Shown piece by piece: positions 61,101 to 64,000 of a stretch of 64,000 nucleotides of DNA (positions are counted from its first letter, which is position 1; each line of letters begins with the position of its first letter). The translations under genes were made by a program, and so were the position numbers. This stretch comes from Eumeta japonica (taxonomy: Eukaryota > Arthropoda > Insecta > Lepidoptera > Psychidae). The notes beneath the pieces were generated by a model. The model was not told the origin of the DNA. It saw only the letters and a list, made by a program, of their open reading frames with translations, and made no database searches. Where the stretch lies: contig BGZK01002071.1 of assembly GCA_005406025.1 (NCBI GenBank), positions 17,717 through 81,716 of the forward strand, given 5' to 3'.

Positions 61101-62519
61101 ATTTTAATTTCTCTACCTAAATAAAGGAAAAGTAGAATGAACTTGTAAATGGCTTATACCTACAATTTGGTAAACAAATCACAGGCATTGATAATATTAT
61201 TATGACCTTCAAATTAAGCAATTATATACAAAGTACCCAGCAAATAGTTGAATCTCAAAATTTTAAATCATTAATCCTTTTATCAAATTAATAAAAAAAA
61301 ATAAAACTGTTACCACCTCCTTAATATTCAATTACTATTTTTATCATTTTCACCATAATAAACAATTGTAAATTCTTATTTGCTTAATATGTTGAGTGTC
61401 CTTGTTATATCAATGGAACAAATGTGTATCGTGGCATAAACCGGATCACTCAAGCTATAAAACTTTAATATCCATAGTTAACTTCACCAAAGAAAAAGAA
61501 AATTAGAAAAAGCAATAAAAAAAATAAGCAGGATGCAATACTTTGATTTTTGGAACTGTTTTACAAAGAAAACACTAGACAGAGGGCTATTCATAAGACT
61601 TGGAATTAGAATACTCAGTTACCGAGTCTCATCCAATTAGTGAGTTTTGAGAGCCCCACTCCACTTTCATTAGGTATCTTATTCCTACTCAAGAGGCCAG
61701 CAATGCACTGGTGATTCCTCTGGGGTTACAAGTATCCATGGGCGGCAATAACCATCTACTCACTCGTGGCTTGCAAACTTGTTCACCCCTCAAAAATACT
61801 ATAAAAAAATTGGACCTACTCCTAGTACAACAATATGACAATGAACAATGCAAAAAAGACCCTAAACTATATTTGTTTACTTTATCAATCTACAGAACAT
61901 CAAAATTATAACTACATTAATGGTCGAATAACTAAAATTTCATGTTCATTCAACACATGTCATTAACTGTCAACTTTCATTCCTTGCAAAAGTTTATGAA
62001 TTACTCCTCTCATTCAACATTTACTCTAGCAAAAAAAGTACTTTATAATAATACTATTTTCTGTTACAAGTGCTTTTGTTGCAGGAATTTGAGTTAAAAA
62101 ACCATTATCTTTAATTCCTTACAATGCTAACTGCTGTAGGTTTAAAGAAAAAAGGACTACTACTTTTAATACTTAAATAAACTTACGATAATGAGAAACG
62201 TGAGTGAGCCGTTTAAAGTGAGTAAATGGCGCAAACGGCAGTATATTGGTGCAAGTGCGACGGGCGGCGGCGGCGGCGCACGACGATAATGCGCGTGAGA
62301 ATCCCACGAGTGCTCCGTACCGGCTGGTGAACGACCGCCTGCACCCGTACCACCGGCGCCGCCGCCGCCTGTAGCGCTACCCGCTATCTCGAAGTCTTGG
62401 ATGTCCTCAGCACAACAGTTGGTCGGCTCCAGCTCGCGTATTTCTTCCAACAACAGCTCCACTTCGTCTGTTGAATACAACTCGCTCACGGATACGTAGC
62501 GCGTCGGCGCCGCTTGCAT
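57627..62519 (-). CDS. Four-helix membrane protein, MARVEL-like layout, 2 exons
   Basis: Exon 1 is 62519-62187 and exon 2 is 58133-57627, with donor ATC|GTAAGT and acceptor GTTTTGTGTGCAG; both are phase 0, giving 279 residues. The N-terminal 100 residues are cytosol-like: acidic (VELLLEEIRELEP, 20-32), then Gly-rich (50-62) and a six-proline run (82-86). Four hydrophobic helices follow at about 102-127, 140-168, 173-200 and 208-241, then a short Ser/Arg tail. Short loops between helices match the MARVEL/CMTM plan (vesicle and membrane-apposition proteins). No signature residue settles the family, so I give no symbol. Both exons are far more GC-rich than the rest of the window. The intron is 4.05 kb. 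Confidence 0.75.
58134..62186 (-). other. Single intron of the MARVEL-like gene
   Basis: 4.05 kb, AT-rich and notably free of the transposon relics seen elsewhere until 61680-61795, where a SINE-like fragment lies. No nested gene recognised. Confidence 0.65.
61680..61795 (+). mobile_element. Lepidopteran SINE-like fragment, plus copy
   Basis: GGCCAGCAATGCACTGGTGA, then GGGGTTACAAGTATCCATGG, CGGCAATAACCATCTACTCA and GTGGCTTGCAAACTTGTT match the minus copy at 31790-31900 and the common lepidopteran repeat pattern. Confidence 0.55.
62187..62519 (-). CDS. MARVEL-like protein exon 1
   Basis: Starts MQAAPTRYVSVSELYSTDEV and ends LTFLII at a consensus GTAAGT donor, in the middle of the first membrane helix. 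Confidence 0.8.
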
Positions 62520-62620
62520 ATCAGCGGCCGCCCCTCAGCGAGCGCCCGCGCCCTGCTGAGACCCAAAGCGCGGGTCAGTGCAGATGCCATACAAGAAGTG
62601 TTGACAACACGTTAAATGAG
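62520..62620 (-). promoter_or_regulatory. GC-rich 5' flank of the MARVEL-like gene
   Basis: The first 60 bases upstream of the ATG are strongly GC- and CpG-rich (GCGGCCGC, GCGCCCGCGCC), unlike the AT-rich surroundings. This is a likely 5' UTR/promoter region. No TATA or initiator could be fixed. Confidence 0.35.
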
Positions 62621-63463
62621 AGTATAGTACAACTTCAACACACTCACCCTCTCCAAACATTTACAATCAAACCATCCTTTTTTGAACACATATTAAGTAA
62701 AGCTTAACAACATTACAAGTATATTACATTAATTTACACTTATATAAACAAATTCATCAACGCTGTACGACGCCATTTTAAATAAAGACCATAGAGTCAT
62801 CAAGACCATCACAGGTCATAAAGACTTCATTAGGAAAGATCTAAAGGTTGCCATCTCTTACTTAGTACATAAGTATTCATTTTATACACAAAGTGCTTAA
62901 AAACATTTCACTAATATACATAAATGAATACGAAATTGTTGTTCGTTGGTAAGCCCAGCACTTAAGTGCTGCTAAACCGATTTAACTAATTTATTATTTA
63001 AAATGTACGTAAAAATCCTAATAGGGTTATTAGGGAAAGAAAAATTGCAATAATTGTACTGAAAATTTTAAAGTCCAGGAAAAATTCAAAATGCTTTATT
63101 CTAAGAGTTTTTTGTATGAACTCGATCATGCAAAAAATGGATATCATTTTATATCGACCTTTTACATCGATCTTTGACATCGATCAATTTAAAAGATGTA
63201 AGAATTCATTATATACCCGTTTGCTTCATTTCAATTTTTATTTTTTAATAAACATTTTTTTGGAATATTTGTTGATATGTACAAATAATTTTCATTTTTT
63301 GTAGTAATAAACTTTGGTTTTATTTTAAAGTTCTTACTTATCATTGACTATAATACAAGATATTCATAAGTCCAGGGGCTCAAAATCCACTCGGAAAGTG
63401 AATGTACCACTAGAACTTTTCGTAGAAAACTACTTGTTAGTAGAAATAAGACATGGTTGATCC
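62620..63463. other. Intergenic, no gene seen
   Basis: AT-rich sequence upstream of the MARVEL-like gene, with no recognisable coding or repeat feature. Confidence 0.5.
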
Positions 63464-64000
63464 CCCTTCATCTCTTTTTTTTAAATGGTGGGTTGGCAGT
63501 GCTGTTAACTGGAATGCTGTGACAGTTTCACCGAACGCAGCCGGACAGCACACGGCGGTGCCGATGGCGCGTGATATGCCCTATGGCCGATTCCTTAGGA
63601 GATCACCGCGGCATGAGATATCACTGGGACACCGACACGGGTCGGGTCCGTTTATTCTACTCGGCACGGAAGCAGCCCTGTGGAGTGGAGTGATATGGCC
63701 TAATTATATCTTACTGATTGAGAGATACATAAGCTTAATCAGTCATTAGAGTCATTTACTTCCATGAGACGTTCTACTGCCATTGCAAGAGCGTCAAGTG
63801 GATCGGTAAGTACATTCCGTGGCCTACGGATAAAATAATGAATGTGCGGTGGCTTATTGAAGACTGCTGAACGGAGGAGTGCATTGGGATGCAATTCCAC
63901 GATATCTAAAAATCACTTAGGTACATTCTTCATAAATTTAGCTATAGTAGAGAGTTCTAAATCCCTGTGATGTATTGACTTCCGAACGCACTATATAATT
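63464..64000 (-). mobile_element. LINE ORF2 C-terminus and 3' UTR, runs off the window
   Basis: On the minus strand, 64000-63744 reads HRDLELSTIAKFMKN then FLDIVELHPNALLR, HYFIRRPRN and DALAMAVERLMEVND before a stop. HRDL..I..FM..HPN.LLR is the end of Jockey-like reverse-transcriptase proteins. One in-frame stop shows decay. The GC-rich stretch 63743-63480 and an A-rich end at about 63475 look like its 3' UTR and tail. Confidence 0.7.

Overview
The window is nuclear DNA from an insect, most likely a moth or butterfly (Lepidoptera). The evidence is AT-rich DNA, many small exons with GT-AG introns, insect-type (TAACC)n telomere units inside an intron, and a dense load of degraded DNA transposons, MITEs and LINE pieces, several of families I know from lepidopteran genomes. 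There are no bacterial operons, rRNA genes or CRISPR arrays.

Four protein-coding genes can be supported. (1) 4211-21364, plus strand, 11 exons, 529 codons: a peroxisomal leader-peptide-processing serine protease (TYSND1 family) with His, Asp and Ser on separate exons and a C-terminal SKI that resembles a PTS1 signal. (2) 23345-44693, plus strand, 15 exons, 701 codons: a thioredoxin/NDPK-like protein of the NME8 (TXNDC3) type, with a CGYC active site, two diverged NDPK-like segments, a highly acidic linker and an 11-residue tandem repeat near the C-terminus. (3) 51181-51912, plus strand, single exon, 243 codons: uroporphyrinogen-III synthase (haem synthesis). (4) 62519-57627, minus strand, two exons, 279 codons: a GC-rich four-helix membrane protein of MARVEL-like layout. 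Every exon junction in the three spliced models keeps frame. One donor (end of exon 4 of gene 2) is ambiguous.

The remaining DNA is introns and intergenic sequence full of mobile-element relics. The clearest are: an 1.8-kb hAT relic with a perfect 8-bp target duplication in an intron of the NME8-like gene (42205-44011); a 187-bp hAT MITE with perfect TIRs and TSD (20882-21068); a 620-bp foldback element (33787-34409); two inverted copies of a DUF4817-type element about 19 kb apart (25990-26818 and 44992-45790); a mariner relic (54181-55010) beside a MITE and a piggyBac fragment; and two LINE ORF2 fragments (52540-53340 and 63464-64000). A degenerate six-base-periodic repeat recurs at eight or more sites.

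The genes are not functionally linked in an obvious way; this is an ordinary eukaryotic gene neighbourhood. I saw no convincing new multi-gene system. The most unusual items are the hexamer-periodic repeat family, the inverted element pair that brackets most of gene 2, and the domain decay within gene 2.
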